A stretch of DNA of 64,000 nucleotides from Cannabis sativa (lineage: Eukaryota > Streptophyta > Magnoliopsida > Rosales > Cannabaceae): assembly GCF_029168945.1 (NCBI RefSeq), contig NC_083605.1:32873280-32937279 (forward strand). Reading direction: 5' to 3'. Below are positions 1-12,200 of this stretch, piece after piece. Every line of letters starts with the position of its first letter. Within the stretch, counting starts at the first letter, position 1. The position numbers and the translations under genes were made by a program. The notes below the pieces were generated by a model. That model was given only the letters and a program-made list of their open reading frames with translations, made no database searches and was not told the origin of the DNA.

Positions 1-3000
1 ACCATCTAGATTCTTTCTGGAACTTAATTTAAATTTTTCATTAAATATTCCTATTTAAGTTGATATTTAGTTATATTCAACTAACCAACTTAAATCTGAA
101 TATCTTTTGAATTTCAAATTTCAAAATTAAGTTGAGGAATTTTAGGCATTGGTTATTAAGATTCTTTAGATATTTTTTTTAAGTTAATATCTTTTCGAAT
201 ATTAACTTAAAATGGAATATTTTCAAATTAAGTGGTTACAACTTAATTTTTGATATTTAATTAAATTTAAATTTGAAAAATATTTAGGTTCTAGATTTTT
301 TTCTAATACGACTTAAATTAGATATTTTTTCAAATTTTGTGGAAAAGATACTTAGTCAAATAAGATATTTTCTAGATAGTTATTTATAGACTACTTATTA
401 TTTCTAATATTAAATAGGAAAATATTATAAATTGTGAAATTAATTATTTATATAATTAATTTTGGTACAATTTATTTTAAGTATATTTTTCCTAGTATTA
501 AACTAGAGATTAATAATTAAGCCTTCTCTACACTTAATTATTTATTTCTTGAATTTAATACATTTAATTAATTTGAAAATAAAATATCTAAGTTGATTTA
601 ATCATCATACTTAAATATTTCTTTTTCATGACATTTAATTAAAAAGAAATTATTTTTAGTTGAAATTTAATTTTTCAACTAAATTTAAATAATTTTTAAA
701 ATATATTTTTTCTTTATTTTATTAATCAATTTTTCGAAATTGCATTTCTTAAATGCTAGAATTTCGAATTTTATCTTGAAAAATAGATTAAGTTGTAAAT
801 TAATTATTTATTTTAATTAATTCTTGGATCAACTTAAATCAATGATTTTTTCATTTATTGATTAATTTAAAATAAATTGAATTAAAGTATATTATTAGAA
901 ATTGAATTAATTAGTCAAAGGAAAATCTAGATAGATGATATTTTTGCTTGAAGTATTTTTCTAATGTATTTAATTAAATAGAAAATTAATATTTAAATTG
1001 ATTTTCATCATCATACTCAAATATTTGAAATTTTTCTTATATATTTAATTAAATAGGAAAATTATATTTTTTGTTGTAAATTAATTTTATTAATTAATTT
1101 TGGGCCAACATTAAATTAGAATATTTTTTCCAGGATTTATTTTTTATTTTAATATGCATTTTTCGAAAATTGTATTCTTATATACTTTAATTTTTCGAAA
1201 TGCAATATATATTTATAGAAAATTAAATTTGAGTTGTAAATTAATTTAAATTAATTTTGTAACAACTTAAATTGAATATTTTTCTAAATATTTATTGGAA
1301 ATTATTACTAAGATGGAAATAATTCATATTATTTTCATATCCATCTAAGTAAAATTTATAAATATTAAATTAAAATTTATATTTAGAATTTTTCATTCTA
1401 AATTGGAAATTTTAAATAAATATATATTTAAAATAAATAGATTAAATAAAGAGAATCAAAGAAAATACAACTCACTTTAAATAATGAGCTTGATTATTAT
1501 TAAGATATTCGATCTCCATTGTTGGTCTTACAAAAGTTAAATGTTTTCAATATAACCTCGAGACGCTAGACTTCGTCCCCCTATGGATGGTTATTCGTTG
1601 AACGCATTTAACACCGTAAGATTTCATTTGATAAGTGTTTTGTAAGTTTTCGTCTCTATTAGACTCTCCCCTACGGTGACTACTTAGAGATAAACTTATG
1701 AAACATGAAACAATGGTGGAAGCTCATAAAATGAGAATAACCTTGACTCTCGCCTACCGGGACAACGTTGGATTCTTATTTTGATCGAATAAAAGGTTGC
1801 TAGAATGGTTTCTATTTTAGAAGAGTGACAACTCTATTCAATAAATGATGCTTTGACTCTCGCCCTCTTAGGGACCTTGTATCAGTTTGTTGAAAACCTT
1901 GGAAATTATTTAGGATTGTAAGTTTTAGTATTTTCACTTGTCATTCCTACTTGCTATATGCTTATAATTTACGAATTGTGTATGAATTTATATTGAACCA
2001 TGTTATTTTCTGTTATTAAGTTGTAGTTTAATTTCGAATCTTCATTGTTGGTCTAACTTGGCTTGTTTATCTAATGAGATAAATCCCTAGTGGATTTTCA
2101 CCATTAGACATACATAATAGTGTTAGATTTCGAAAGATAAATATTGTACATGCGACATCTAAATTTGTTCATCAATTGATGACACCTTAGACTAGTATTT
2201 TTACGATATGAAACAAGAAGATTATATAAATAAGATTACTTTGACTTTCGCTAATCGAAGCATCGTTGGATTCTTATTTTAAACGAAATTATCCTAATTC
2301 CTCTTAGCTTATTCATTTCGAATTAGCTTTCAAAACATATCATTGGATGAATGGTCTATAAATCATTTCATGTCATTTTATATGACGCATATGATTATAA
2401 TCCCGAAATTCTATTCCCAATTGATATAAATCCTCAATCTTAGAAATCTCCTACTTGTATGGGCAAATCTGACTTAGAGTTTGTATTAGTAGTCTTTGGT
2501 CCAAGATAGAATTACTCATTATATTTGGTATAAATTTAAGTCTTTGACTTTAATTTTAGATTCCAAATAGAAATTTTCTTAAATTTCTAATTCCGAATAC
2601 AATACGGTTACACTTTCTCAAGTGTTTAATATCCATCTTTTATTAATGGATTAAAACTGTATGGAATGTGAGTTAGGTATTCTGTGACCAGGATCCACTT
2701 GAAGTATTCTAAGAACTCTTTGATGTAACTAAACCTATATCATCCAAAGACACTACCACATTTTTTTTTTAATCTATGGCATTTGTATCTTGTTCATAGT
2801 GGTTTTGACAAGATCAATCTCTGCAAAGAGTTAATATGCCTATATCCACTGAAAGTAGTTCATCTCATTCGCAGATGGATGTACATTCAGGGGTGGATAT
2901 GAGTTTTTCGTTGTATTCTTAAAACGATAACTCTAGATTATACCTTATGCAAAGAAATTTGAAATGTTTGAAAAATTTCATCAATTTCTAGCAATGGTTA

Positions 3001-3492
3001 AACACCATTAAGGTATGTGGTTAAAGATCTTGCGGGCGATAGGGGTGGAGAAATAGTTAGTAGATATGCAGTTCAAAGATCATTACATTGATTTTTGAAT
3101 TATATCCAAACTTACCTCCCAAGAAATTTCGATTTGCATATTGATGATTAGTTACTAGTCGTTGCCTAAGTCCTTCTATGGTAATACAATTTCAGAATGA
3201 TGTAATGGTTGTATACTTAATGTAAATCATTACTAGATTCATGGATGACCTAATCAAAATCTTAAGAAAGGCTAGAACTGTTAACCATGGTTTGTTAGCT
3301 TTTCTAAGTGATTAGGGGTGGACCATCCCATTGTCAATAGATAAGAAAGTGTTTGTTCAAACAAATACTACTTTTCTAAGAAAATGACTAAGTCTGAAAA
3401 ACAAGTAGCAAATAAAGGAGATATTTATTCTTGATTCCAAAAGTGTTCTATCATCTTATATAACATATGATGATCCCACTGCCTCTGTTGTC

Positions 3493-4640
3493 TTGTCACA
3501 ACCGAAGAGATCAATACCATTTAGTTTTCTTCGACATAATTCACAGTACCTTGTCGTAGTGGGAGAGTTTCTAGGAACTCACCTTCTTATGACTTGGGAG
3601 ACACAAGTGATTAAAATCCATTGTGAGTTTAAACAAGTAATGGATTGTCAAGATAAGAAACTAAGAAGAAAGCCAATAGAACTATGGTTTAATCCATTCA
3701 CATGGAATGACCTAAAGTTTTCTATTACAAGGACATAAAAGGAAATTTTCGTTAATAAGTCTATTCTATGGACTTAACAAAACTTCCTGTTCCTAGTATT
3801 ATAGGTTTGAGATTATCTAAACCTATGGCTTGTGGTATACACAGTAATTACTTACTCTAATGCAAGCAACTTACTTTAGTAAGATGCTGAAGCATTTTCT
3901 TTCTAATGGCAATCTATAGAAGCTTCACAACTTCTTAGACATAGATTTTATTTATCTAAGGAAAAGTCTTAACTATTCCAGAAAAGATAAAGCCATGAAA
4001 GAATTTCTTATATCAACAGTGAGAGGTCTTAGATATGCTTTTGTATGCCTTAGACCAGACACTGTTGTTGAGTGGGAGTAATGAGTAGGTATCAGATTAA
4101 TCCGGGAGAAGAACATTGGAAGACAATCAAGTAAATCCTAAGATAAAGAAGAGGAACTATATGTTAGTCTATAAGGGTGTGTTTAAAACTCTTAGACTAC
4201 ACCATATCAGATTTCGAAATTTGCCTATGTGCTAGTAAATATTTCTGATAAGATGGTGATTACTACGGGGTGGAATAGTGATTTTGGAGAAGTGTAAAAA
4301 CCTATCTGAATTCTCTAAGTCTACCAGAGAGAGACTGAATGTTAAAGCTGCAGGAAAGTTACTTATTCAGTCTAAGGAAAGTTCTATACATCTTTGGCAC
4401 CATTCCAAATTGCCTTAAACTACTAGTGTTAATTCCCTGATTAACCAAAAGTAGTTGCCAAAGGTATAGAATCCAGTATCCCAAGAGAGTAGACATATAG
4501 AGAGGAATTTCACATTATCAATGATTTTGTGATTAAAGGAAGAGTAATGGTGGAGAAAAGGTTGTGGTTAATTCAACCTTTCAGATCCTATTACGAGGAG
4601 TTTACTACTACTACACTTGATTTGTATATCAAGGTGTTGA
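3493..4640 (+). pseudogene. Degenerate copia pol remnant (RT to RNase H)
   Basis: Short open stretches separated by stops recall the C-terminal half of a Ty1/copia polyprotein. Near 3640-3690 a segment looks like the start of the RVT_2 region. At 4018-4058 the reading SVRGLRYAFVCLRPD resembles the copia motif just before the 'MSRYQ' segment, and 4081-4120 reads MSRYQINPGEEHW before stops appear. Around 4490-4520 RHIERNF resembles the RNase H 'KHIE..YH' motif. The same order and the same breaks recur at 14445-15600. No functional product is expected. Confidence 0.6.
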
Positions 4641-4688
4641 GATTATTTGAAACGCACTTTTTGTTTTATATTAGTGCAAGTGGGAGTT

Positions 4689-6578
4689 TGTTGGGTTTTA
4701 TGCCCTAAATAAAACTCATTTCAATATAATCGATTTACTTATTAATATAGATCGAAATAACATTTAATGTTGCATGGTTCACATGATTTATTTCATGATT
4801 ATATGTACATAATGTATAAATTCATACGAAACCCTTTTCACATACTTGATCCTGTTTATTGTGCCGTCAACACATTGGAAAGTAAACATGACTATGTGAA
4901 TAAAGTTTCCTAGATTTATCAGACACAGGGTTTTCTTGATATGATAATCTACAACAAGAGTTTACTTGTATTTGGAGAAATACTATGTTCTTTCCGAACA
5001 TTGGTTAAAGTAAAGCTCAGGTTGGATGCATGGAGTATGCATCGGAAGGGACCGATATTGAACTTTGACTTAGATTTATTAAACTTACCGTAATATCTAT
5101 TTAAGTCAATATCGCCTAGTTGATCCTAGATCAAATGATCTTAATCCTGATATGATTAGGCTCAATCTTGAAAGGCTATTCGTGTTCTTTGATTTGTTAG
5201 TTAAGCCTACTTTTAGGTCAGGGTGATACGTACATTTTGGGAACACGGTAGTGCAATTGAGTGGGAGCGCTAGCATAAACATGGAATCTATAGCTTCTAT
5301 CCGGCGAATAGTAAGCAAAGGATGATCTCCTTCGAGCTTGACCAAACGAACATAAATGGTGGAGTACTCATTTCACATTAGCTGAAATATCATTTATACG
5401 GGGTCAAGTGTTTTAAGGAATAAATACATTGTAGGGTGTAACGGTAATTTAATCCCTTTACAGTGTAGATCATTCATATAGAGGATCATTGATCACATTA
5501 GGATTATAACAATGGATAACTAATGATGTGTCTATATGGTGGAACATATAGAGCATTCTATATACTGAGAGTGCAATTCTAAGTTCTATGCGTGGATTCA
5601 ACGAAGAATTAATAAGTTAGTGAATTTTAGTGCTAAATTCTTGATCTACTTATTGGAAGCTCGGTTATATAGACCCATGGTCCCCCCACTAGTTGAGATA
5701 ATATTGCTTGTAAGACTCATGTAATTGATTTTGATTAATCAATTATAATTCTCAAATTAGACTATGTCTATTTGTGAATTTTTCACTAAGTAAGGGCGAA
5801 ATTGTAAAGAAAGAGTTAATAGGGGCATATTTGTTAATTATGATACTTTGTATGGTTCAATTAATAAATATGATAAATGACAATATTATTTAATAATTAT
5901 TTATAGTTATTAAATAGTTAGAATTGGCATTTAAATGATTGAATTAGGAAATTGGCATTTTTGAGAAAATCAGATACAAAAGGTGTTAAAATTGCAAAAT
6001 TGCAAAGCCCAAGGCCCAATCCATTAAGTGTATGGCCAGCCACCTTTGTAGCTTTTTTAAATTGATTTTTTTCATTATTTTAATGCCATATAATTCAAAT
6101 CTAACCCTAGTGGAATGCTATAAATAGATAGTGAAGGCTTCAGAAAAATTACACTTTTCTTCTGACTTTTTCTATTCAGAAAAACTGAGCCTTCTCTCTC
6201 CCTATCTTTAGCTGACCACTCTCTCTCTTCTTCCTTGATAATTTCGAAATCCTTAGTGTATGAGTAGTGCCCACACACATCAAGTGATACCTCAATCATA
6301 GTGAGGAAGATCGTGAAGAAAGATCATCAGCAAAGGAGTTTCAGCATCAAAGATTCAGAGAAAGAGATCCAGGTTCAGATATTGATAATGCTCTGCTACA
6401 GAAAGGAATCAAGGGCTAGATATCTGAACGGAAGGAGTCATATTATTCCGCTGCACCCAATGTAAGGTTTCTTTAACTTTATATGTGTTTAATTTATCGT
6501 TTTAGAAAGTTCATATTTAGGGTGTTAATAAACATACTTGTGAGTAGATCTAAGATCCTGGTAAAATAAATTCCAACA
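4689..6578 (+). repeat. 3' LTR of copia-type copy 1
   Basis: The 1890-bp LTR begins TGTTGGG and ends CCAACA. It is preceded by a purine-rich tract (GTGCAAGTGGGAG, just before 4689) that fits the polypurine tract. A TATA box TATAAATA lies at 6119-6126. It is colinear with the LTRs at 7329, 15622 and 59717 (reverse). It differs from them at several CAG/CTG sites, discussed in the findings. Confidence 0.92.
6119..6126 (+). promoter_or_regulatory. LTR TATA box
   Basis: TATAAATA in the same context is conserved in all five LTRs: 6119, 8761, 17053 and 18892 on plus, and 60176-60183 on minus. It is followed by a CT-rich leader. The likely LTR transcription start is ~30 bp downstream (inference). 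Confidence 0.6.
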
Positions 6579-6828
6579 AAAATCTCTTATCCTTGTATTC
6601 TCACAATCTTGATTTATATCCTCTTCCATTGAAAAGGGATAAGCTTTTGATTGTTAGAGATATTATTGCAATGGAAGAAAATCAAGATATTACAACTTAA
6701 TTGCAATATAATATAAGGACCAACAAAGAGATTAAAGAAATATTACAACACATATTATACAATATATATACACTATATATATTATATATAAGAAAAATTG
6801 AAGAAGATATACAACACATGTAATATAA
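6579..6828. other. Short flank between two LTR insertions
   Basis: This 250 bp of AT-rich sequence sits between the end of copy 1 and the solo LTR. With the insertions removed it joins 19339 onward. It may be part of an older LTR on the minus strand (see 19334-19929). No gene is seen. Confidence 0.5.
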
Positions 6829-7328
6829 TGTTGGAATTTTATGCCCTAAATAAAACCCGTTACAATCTAATCTGATTTGTCAATAATTAAAAGATTAGAA
6901 ATCATTTATGCTTACATGCTGTATTCATGTTTATGGTTTAATTTATATACACAAAATCTGTTAGATCCAGAACATATAGTCATACACAATTACAGTGTTG
7001 TCAACACAGTGGAATGTGATTGTGATTATATGATTGAAAAGGCTAAGTCCCTGTTTCATCAGTATTTTGGATTTACACTGATGTGATAATCAGCGATGAA
7101 GTATACTTACACTTGGAGTAAGTGTTATGTTCTTTCCAGAACATTGGCATAGTATACTAGTCTCGAATGTATGGAGTATACATTGGACTGGACCGATATT
7201 GAACTTAGTTAAGATATTATAATACTTACCGTTATATCTTTCCAAGTCAATATCACTAGTTGATCTTAGATCAAAAGATCTTAATCCTGATATGCTTGGG
7301 TTCAATCTCAGGAGTACTATCATGTTCT

Positions 7329-9220
7329 TGTTGGGTTTTATGCCCTAAATAAAACTCATTTCAATATAATCAGATTTACTTATTAATATAGATCAGAAAT
7401 AACATTTAATGTTGCATGGTTCACATGATTTATTTCATGATTATATGTACATAATGTATAAATTCATCTGAAACCCTTTTCACATACTTGATCCTGTTTA
7501 TTGTGCCGTCAACACATTGAAAAGTAAACATGACTATGTGAATAAAGTTTCCTAGATTTATCAGACACAGGGTTTTACTGATATGATAATCTACAATAAG
7601 AGTTTACTTGCATTTGGAGAAGTGCTATGTTCTTTCCAGAGCATTGGTTAAAGTAAAGCTCAGGTTGGATGCATGGAGTATGCATCGGAAGGGACCGATA
7701 TTGAACTTTGACTTAGATTTAATTAAACTTACCGTAAAATTTATTCAAGTCAATATCGCCTAGTTGATCCTAGATCAAATGATCTTAATCCTGTTATGAT
7801 TAGGCTCAATCTTGAAAGGCTATTCGTGTTCCTTGAATTGTTAGTTAAGCCTACCTTTTGGTCAGGGTGATACGTACCTTTTGGGAACACGGTAGTGCAA
7901 TTGAGTGGGAGCGCTATCATAAACATGGAATCTATAGCTTCTATCCGGCGAATAGTAAGCAAAGGATGATCTCCTTCGAGCTTGACCAAACGAACATAAA
8001 TGGTGGAGTACTCATTTCACATAAGCTGAAATATCATTTATACGGGGTCAAGTGTTTTAAGGAATAAATACATTGTAGGGTGTAACGGTAATCTAATCCC
8101 TTTACAGTGTAGATCATTCATATAGAGGATCATTGATCACATTAGGATTATAACAATGGATAACTAATGATGTGTCTATATGGTGGAACATATAGAGCAG
8201 TCTATATACTGAGAGTGCAATTCTAAGTTCTATGCGTGGATTCAACGAAGAATTAATAAGTTAGTGAATTTTAGTGCTAAATTCTTGATCTACTTATTGG
8301 AAGCTCGGTTATATAGACCCATGGTCCCCCTCACTAGTTGAGATAATATTGCTTGTAAGACTCATGTAATTGGTTTTTATTAATCAATTATAATTCTCAA
8401 ATTAGACTATGTCTATTTGTGAATTTTTCACTAAGTAAAGGCGAAATTGTAAAGAAAGAGTTTTAGGGGCATATTTGTTAATTATGATACTTTGTATGGT
8501 TCAATTAATAAATATGATAAATGACAATATTATTTAATAATTATTTATAGTTATTAAATAGTTAGAATTGGCATTTAAATGGTTGAATTAGGAAATTGGC
8601 ATTTTTGAGAAAATCAGATACAAAAGGTGTTAAAATTGCAAAATTGTAAAAAGCAAGGCCCAATCCATTAGTGTATGGCCGACCACCTATTGTACTATTT
8701 TAAATTGATTTTTTCATTATTTTAATGCCATATAATTCAAATCTAACCCTAGTGGAATGCTATAAATAGATAGTGAAGGCTTCAGGAAAATTACACTTTT
8801 CTTCAGACTTTCTGAATCAGAAAAAACTGAGCCTTCTCTCTCCCTATCTTTAGCTGACCACTCTCTCTCTTCTTCCTTAGAATTTCGAAATCCTTAGTGA
8901 TTTGAGTAGTGCCCACACACATCAAGTGATACCTCAATCATAGTGAGGAAGATCGTGAAGAAAGATCATCAGCAAAGGAGATTCAGCATCAAGGATTCAG
9001 AGAAAGAGATCCAGGTTCAGATATTGATAATGCTCTGCTACAGAAAGGAATCAAGGGCTAGATATCTGAACGGAAGGAGTCATTATATTCCGCTGCACCC
9101 AATGTAAGGTTTCCTAAACTTTATATGTGTTTAATTCATCGTTTTAGAAAGTTCATATTTAGGATGTTAATAAACATACTTGTGAGTAGATCTAAGATCC
9201 TGGTAAAATAATTTCCAACA
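7329..9220 (+). repeat. 5' LTR of copy 2
   Basis: 1892 bp, TGTTGGG...TTTCCAACA, with TATAAATA at 8761-8768. It carries overlapping short ORFs on both strands (79 codons on minus at 7750-7989, 69 codons on plus at 7858-8067). These are kept in the other LTRs but resemble no protein I recognise. Confidence 0.93.
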
Positions 9221-9222
9221 AC

Positions 9223-9234
9223 TCGTATCAGAGC
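9223..9234 (+). other. Primer-binding site (initiator tRNA-Met type)
   Basis: TCGTATCAGAGC starts three bases after the 5' LTR. Plant elements primed by initiator tRNA-Met usually show TGGTATCAGAGC. Ten of the twelve bases match; the first two are changed. Confidence 0.75.
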
Positions 9235-12200
9235 CATGGTAATTGATTTACTTGCAAGAAATTTGGACTTTAAAACGATTGTTTGTATGTTCTTTGGATG
9301 GTATCATGTTGTATTGAGTGTTATTTGATGATTGATTGATGTTTGTAACTTTTCGTGAAAAATAATTGCGATTTTATCTCTGGAATTATTTTTATTGGAT
9401 AGTATGAAAAAAATTAAGCAAGTTAGCCTTTTACAGAACTTAATTTGGATTTTATTTGAATTAGTTATGATTTTTTGAAGATTTGAAAAAAATCGGGGCT
9501 GTGCTGATATTTTCCTGCGATCGCAAATCTGTCCGTACAGTTTCGAATTTTTTTTGTTTTTCTTCGATTTTTCATGCTTTTTCATGGAATTAACTTCCAA
9601 TTTTTTGTATAGTTTTGTATTTATACTATTACTATTCCTAATTCAATTCTAATTATCATTTTGAATTAATTTAATATTTTTTAAATTTAATTCAAGATAT
9701 TAGTGTAATTTGAATTTGAATAGAATTAGTATCTATCTTCTTGCTTAAAAATCTATCTTATTTTTAAATTTGATTATATCTTATTTTTTTTAAATTTAAG
9801 GTCAGATTTTATAAGATATTTGTAAAATCTTTTAAGATATTTTTTAAAATATCTTATCTTTTAAGATATTTTTAATTATATCTTATCTTTTAAGATTTTT
9901 TTTTTAAATTAAATCTTTTTAGATATTTTGACCTTATTTAAATTTAAAATAAGATATTTATAATCATGTAATTTTAAATAGATGTAAGATATTTTGCTAA
10001 CTTTTAAATTTTGTTATTTTATTTATTTAAATTAAATTTAAAATCTGAAAAGATATTTCATTTATCTTTTCTAATTTTTATTTAATTTTTATTTTTAAAA
10101 TAACATTTAATTTTTAAAAGTAATTAGCAAATTTTGAAATGATATTTAGGTTGGTTGAAACCTAATTTTTCAAAAAGTAGGTTTAATTTTAATTTTTTTT
10201 TTTAAATTTCGAAATTTAAATTTTATTTCCGAAATTAAATTTTTTTTTTAAATTTTATTTTATTTTTCGAATATTAAAATATTTTTTAATTATTTTTCGA
10301 AATTATTTATTTAAAATTAAATAAATCCTACTTCCAACTATCCAGCTAACCTTGTTGCAGGAGTATGTGATTTTAGCTTGTATGTAAGTTTTTAAAACCT
10401 ATTATTACTTGATTGCAAATAGCCATGGTTACCTTTTGCCAGATCTAATGATCTGATGGCTCCCTTGGTCAAGATAATAATTTGTAACAGGTATATTTAC
10501 AATCTTCTTTCATCTGTGTATGACCTAACAACATGATAGGACCCATCCAAAGTGTGCCTGTGTGAGCCTATGCGTTTAATTTTATTATAGATGCATATAG
10601 GTTAATGTTGCTAAAATAAATTATCATAGTTATTGATAGAATTTATTTAGGCCCATTTTGTTTTTGGGCCTATTCAATTAATAACAGTTGTTCTTATTAA
10701 GGTTAAATTCCTCTCTTTTGGGCCTTGTGTGAGAGTTGGGAGCCATAGAAGTGGGTACGACATACTGAACCCATCACCCCCTCACACAAACCACCCCAAA
10801 TGTGAAGGCCCATTTGCCTGATTTGAATGACTGTACTAGGTTAATTACACTAGTTTAACCTAATTAAAATTGATTAGCAACATAATTAATTTCATTTATT
10901 TTGAAATTAATTTAGAAAATCATAGTTTAAAGAATTTTATATTCTAAGCTAAACTATATGTATTTTCTTGTATTTAATTAAATATAGAATTATAACATCT
11001 AGATTCTTTCTGGAACTTAATTTAAATTTTTCATTAAATATTCCTATTTAAGTTGATATTTAGTTATCTTCAACTAACCAACTTAAATCTGAATATCTTT
11101 TGAATTCAAAATTTCAAAACTAAGTTGAGGAATTATAGGCATTGGTTATTAAGATTCTTTAGATATTTTTTAAGTTAATATCTTTTCGAATATTAACTTA
11201 AAATGGAATATTTTCAAATTAAGTGGTTACAACTTAATTTTTGATATTTAATTAAATTTAAATTCGAAAAATATTTAAGTTCTAGATTTTTTCTAATACA
11301 ACTTAAATTAGATATTTTTTCAAATTTTGTGGAAAAGATACTTAGTCAAATAAGATATTTTCTAGATAGTTATTTCTAGACTACTTATTATTTCTAATAT
11401 TAAATAGGAAAATATTATAAATTGTGAAATTAATTATTTAATTAATTTTGGTACAATTTATTTTAAGTATATTTTTCCTAGTATTAAACTAGAAATTAAT
11501 AATTAAGCCTTCTCTACACTTAATTATTTATTTCTTGAATTTAATACATTTAATTAATTTGAAAATTAAATATCTAAGTTGATTTTTATCATCATACTTA
11601 AATATTTCTTTTTCATGAGATTTAATTAAATAGAAAATTATTTTTAGTTGAAATTTATTTTTTCAACTAAATTTCAATAATTTTCAAAATATATTTTTTT
11701 TATTTTATTAATCAATTTTCGAAATTGCATTTCTTAAATGCTAGAATTTCGAATTTTATCTTGAAAAATAGATTAAGTTGTAAATTAATTATTTATTTTA
11801 ATTAATTCTTGGATCAACTTAAATCAATGATTTTTTCATTTATTGATTAATTTAAAATAAATTAAATTAAAGTATATTATGAGAAATTGAATTAATTAGT
11901 CAAAGGAAAATCTAGATAGATGATATTTTTGCTTGAAGTATTTTTCTAGTGTATTTAATTAAATAGAAAATTAATATTTAAGTTGATTTTCATCATCTTA
12001 CTTAAATATTTGAAATTTTTCTTATATATTTAATTAAATAGAAAAATTATATTTTTTGTTGTAAATTAATTTTGGGCCAACATTCAATTAGAATAATTTT
12101 TCCAGAATTTATTTTTTATTTTAATATGCATTTTTCGAAAATTGTATTCTTATATACTTTAATTTTTCGAAATGCAATATATATTTATAGAAAATTAAAT

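Larger units (their letters stand above)
1..6578 (+). mobile_element. Ty1/copia-type LTR element, left-truncated by window edge (copy 1)
   Basis: The internal region (1-4688) and 3' LTR (4689-6578) align along their length with the internal region from about 10997 and the 3' LTR of the complete copy at 7329-17512. The 5' LTR and the first ~1.8 kb of the interior therefore lie outside the window. The interior is very AT-rich and has no long ORF. Only short degenerate stretches near the 3' end look like copia reverse transcriptase/RNase H. Positions ~1500-1720 differ strongly from the other copy while the flanks align well, so part of the leader has diverged or been exchanged. The family assignment rests on the RT/RH remnants and on the initiator tRNA-Met-type binding site of the complete copy. 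Confidence 0.85.
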
